NCBI GenBank assembly: GCA_021828575.1
Contig: JAJZEL010000131.1
Span: forward strand, 1 to 7,700
Length of the DNA: 7,700 bases
Reading direction: 5' to 3'
Source: Pseudomonadota bacterium
Lineage (GTDB): Bacteria > Pseudomonadota > Gammaproteobacteria > Burkholderiales > Ferrovaceae
Translations under genes and position numbers: made by a program
The notes under the pieces: model-generated
The model's input: only the letters and a program-made list of their open reading frames with translations
Databases searched by the model: none
Told to the model about the DNA's origin: nothing
Shown here: positions 6,499 to 7,700 of the stretch, piece by piece
Numbering within the stretch: the first letter of the stretch is position 1
Layout of the letters: each line of letters opens with the position of its first letter

Positions 6499-7097
6499 AC
6501 ATGGCATCCTCATCCTTGCAGTCTCCACACGAAGGCCATGACAGCGCCTCCAACGTGACTTTCGGCTTCTGGCTCTATCTCATGACAGACTGCCTCCTGT
6601 TCGCCTCGTTGTTTGCCACGTTCGCCGTACTGCGCCATCACTATGCGGGAGGACCCGACGGACGGGCGCTTTTCGACCTGCCCGGGGTGTATGTGGAAAC
6701 CCTGTTCCTGCTCCTTTCCAGCGTCACCAACGGTTTTTCCCTCATTGCCGCCCGACAGCAACGCACCCACTTTGTCCTGGCCTGGCTGTTTCTCACGGCC
6801 ATGTTCGGCATGGGGTTCATCTGGATGGAAGTGGGTGAATTCTGGACCCTGGTCCAGCAGGGCCATGGCCCATCGAAAAGTGCTTTCCTGTCTGCCTATT
6901 TCACCCTGGTGGGCACCCATGGTGCCCATGTGACCGTGGGCCTTCTGTGGATGTGGGTCATGATGATCCAGGTGATGGATCGGGGCCTGACACCTCGCAT
7001 ACAGTCCCGGCTGGTGCGTCTGGGCATGTTCTGGCATTTCCTGGATCTGATCTGGGTGGCCGTTTTCTCCGTGGTGTACCTGTCGGGGATGCTATGA
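6495..7097 (+). CDS. cyoC: Cytochrome bo3-type ubiquinol oxidase subunit III
   Basis: A 200-residue membrane protein of the heme-copper oxidase subunit III family; E. coli CyoC is 204. After a polar N-terminus of about 20 residues there are five hydrophobic helices. Family marks are FGFWLYLMTDCLLFASLFA, the WMEVGEF segment with its membrane glutamate, LVGTHGAHV, and the C-terminal WHFLDLIWVAVFSVVYL. Subunit III is a non-catalytic structural partner of subunit I and is thought to support stable proton uptake and assembly. The start is ATG 6495, overlapping the cyoB stop, with AGAGG seven bases upstream; the frame is open farther back inside cyoB but that part is not subunit III-like. Its own stop overlaps the cyoD start (ATGA), so translation is probably coupled. 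Confidence 0.96.
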   Translation: MNMASSSLQSPHEGHDSASNVTFGFWLYLMTDCLLFASLFATFAVLRHHYAGGPDGRALFDLPGVYVETLFLLLSSVTNGFSLIAARQQRTHFVLAWLFLTAMFGMGFIWMEVGEFWTLVQQGHGPSKSAFLSAYFTLVGTHGAHVTVGLLWMWVMMIQVMDRGLTPRIQSRLVRLGMFWHFLDLIWVAVFSVVYLSGML

Positions 7098-7402
7098 ACC
7101 AGCCTTCTCCCGAACGCGTGCTCAAGGGCTATCTTCTGGGCTTCACGCTGTGCCTGGTGCTGACCACCGTACCCTTTGTCCTGGTCATGCATGGCCAGGC
7201 TTCCCGAAACACCCTGCTGGCCGTGATTTTCTCTGCCGCCGTCCTGCAGATCCTGGTGCAAATACGACTGTTCCTGCACCTCGACACATCACCGGAACAG
7301 CGCTGGACACTCATGTCCCTGCTTTATACCCTGCTCATCGTGGGCATACTCGTGGGAGGTTCCCTGTGGATCATGCACAGCACGGGCGCCCACATGATGT
7401 GA
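7094..7402 (+). CDS. cyoD: Cytochrome bo3-type ubiquinol oxidase subunit IV
   Basis: A 102-residue small membrane subunit; E. coli CyoD is 109. Three hydrophobic helices lie near residues 12-33, 42-63 and 72-94. KGYLLGFTLCLVLTTVPF and the second-helix pattern VLQILVQIRLFLHLDTSPEQRW followed by ILVGGSLWIM match the CyoD/subunit IV family. It has no catalytic residues, and in E. coli the subunit aids assembly and CuB binding to subunit I. The N-terminus is shorter than in E. coli, lacking most of the polar leader. ATG 7094 overlaps the cyoC stop by four bases; the GGGGAT run before it is only a weak ribosome binding site, so coupling to cyoC is likely. Its TGA is shared with the proposed GTG start of cyoE. 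Confidence 0.93.
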   Translation: MNQPSPERVLKGYLLGFTLCLVLTTVPFVLVMHGQASRNTLLAVIFSAAVLQILVQIRLFLHLDTSPEQRWTLMSLLYTLLIVGILVGGSLWIMHSTGAHMM

Positions 7403-7700
7403 CCCGTCCCGGGCTGCTCAGGGATGGCCTTTCCCTGACCAAGCCCGGCATCGTCACCGGGAACCTCCTGTCCGTCACCGGCGGTTTCTTTCTGGGATCA
7501 CCGGGACAACCGGACCTATTGAGGTGGCTGGTCACCGCATCAGGCATCGGGTTGGTGGTGGCATCCGCCTGCGTATTCAACAATTGCATTGATCAGGATA
7601 TCGACGCCCGAATGCGACGCACCTGCCGCCGCCCACTGCCAGCAGGCCGCTTTCCCCTGCAGGGTGCACTGGCACTGGGGGGAGTGCTGGCCATGACGGG
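7399..7700 (+). CDS. cyoE: Heme O synthase (protoheme IX farnesyltransferase), 3' end missing
   Basis: The first 100 codons of a UbiA-type membrane prenyltransferase that adds a farnesyl group to heme B to make heme O, the high-spin heme of CyoB. Visible marks are LTKPGIVTGNLLSVTGGFFLG (13 onward), a hydrophobic helix through VVASACVFNN, and the prenyl-diphosphate/Mg-binding N61-xxx-D65-xxx-D69 followed by an arginine-rich RMRRTCRRPLPAGR loop. All match the start of E. coli CyoE; about 190 further residues are expected beyond the window. No ATG fits the frame. GTG 7399 is chosen because it gives an E. coli-like N-terminal length and forms a GTGA overlap with the cyoD stop, like the ATGA junctions upstream. 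No good Shine-Dalgarno sequence is seen. A strong hairpin lies over codons 4-17. Confidence 0.92.
   Translation, partial: MTRPGLLRDGLSLTKPGIVTGNLLSVTGGFFLGSPGQPDLLRWLVTASGIGLVVASACVFNNCIDQDIDARMRRTCRRPLPAGRFPLQGALALGGVLAMT
7409..7448 (+). promoter_or_regulatory. Compound RNA hairpin over the first codons of cyoE
   Basis: Two nested perfect 7-bp stems: outer CCGGGCT (7409-7415) with AGCCCGG (7442-7448), inner TCAGGGA (7418-7424) with TCCCTGA (7432-7438). They are separated by a 2x3 internal loop and capped by a seven-base loop. The structure begins eight bases after the proposed GTG start. No T-run follows, so it is not an intrinsic terminator. It may limit cyoE initiation or mark an RNA end protecting cyoABCD. 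Function is inference; the pairing is seen directly. Confidence 0.5.

Noticed and set aside
6910..6928. Perfect 8-bp stem with a CAT loop inside cyoC
   Set aside because: It falls on the conserved GTHGAH codons of subunit III, whose protein sequence explains the symmetry.
1..7700. A hidden mobile element, CRISPR array, tRNA or defence system
   Set aside because: No transposase or integrase motifs, no regularly spaced repeats, no tRNA-like cloverleaf noticed, and almost every base is accounted for by housekeeping-type genes.

Overview
The window is GC-rich (roughly 60% by eye) and densely coded. It looks like ordinary chromosome of a proteobacterium: the bo3-type oxidase genes follow the E. 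coli cyoABCDE order and resemble E. coli subunits closely, and the other genes are typical proteobacterial types. A beta- or gammaproteobacterium is my inference; nothing here fixes the genus. I see no mobile element, integrase, tRNA, rRNA, CRISPR array or attachment site.

Layout. Positions 2-2245 (+) hold the 3' part of a multidomain c-di-GMP enzyme (helical linker, PAS, PAS, GGDEF, EAL) whose start lies outside the window. Seven bases on, and convergent with it, is a two-gene minus-strand operon: a single-domain rhodanese (3499-3119) followed, with a 4-base overlap, by an ETHE1/persulfide-dioxygenase-like metallo-beta-lactamase-fold protein (3122-2253). A 176-base divergent intergenic region (3500-3675) separates it from a plus-strand operon for a cytochrome bo3-type ubiquinol oxidase: cyoA (3676-4518), cyoB (4531-6498), cyoC (6495-7097), cyoD (7094-7402) and the first 100 codons of cyoE (7399 to the window end).

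How the genes work together. CyoA-D form a quinol-oxidising, oxygen-reducing, proton-pumping heme-copper oxidase. CyoB keeps the heme, CuB and proton-channel residues, and CyoA lacks CuA ligands, which identifies a quinol oxidase rather than a cytochrome c oxidase. CyoE makes the heme O that CyoB needs. The rhodanese and the ETHE1-like protein are a common pairing for handling persulfide sulfur. Their divergent position next to an oxidase of a sulfide-sensitive class is suggestive of a link but unproven.

No clearly new system is visible. The points most worth a second look are a compound hairpin over the first codons of cyoE, a CyoA signal peptide without the lipobox cysteine seen in E. coli, the poorly marked start of cyoA, and the divergent sulfur/oxidase arrangement.
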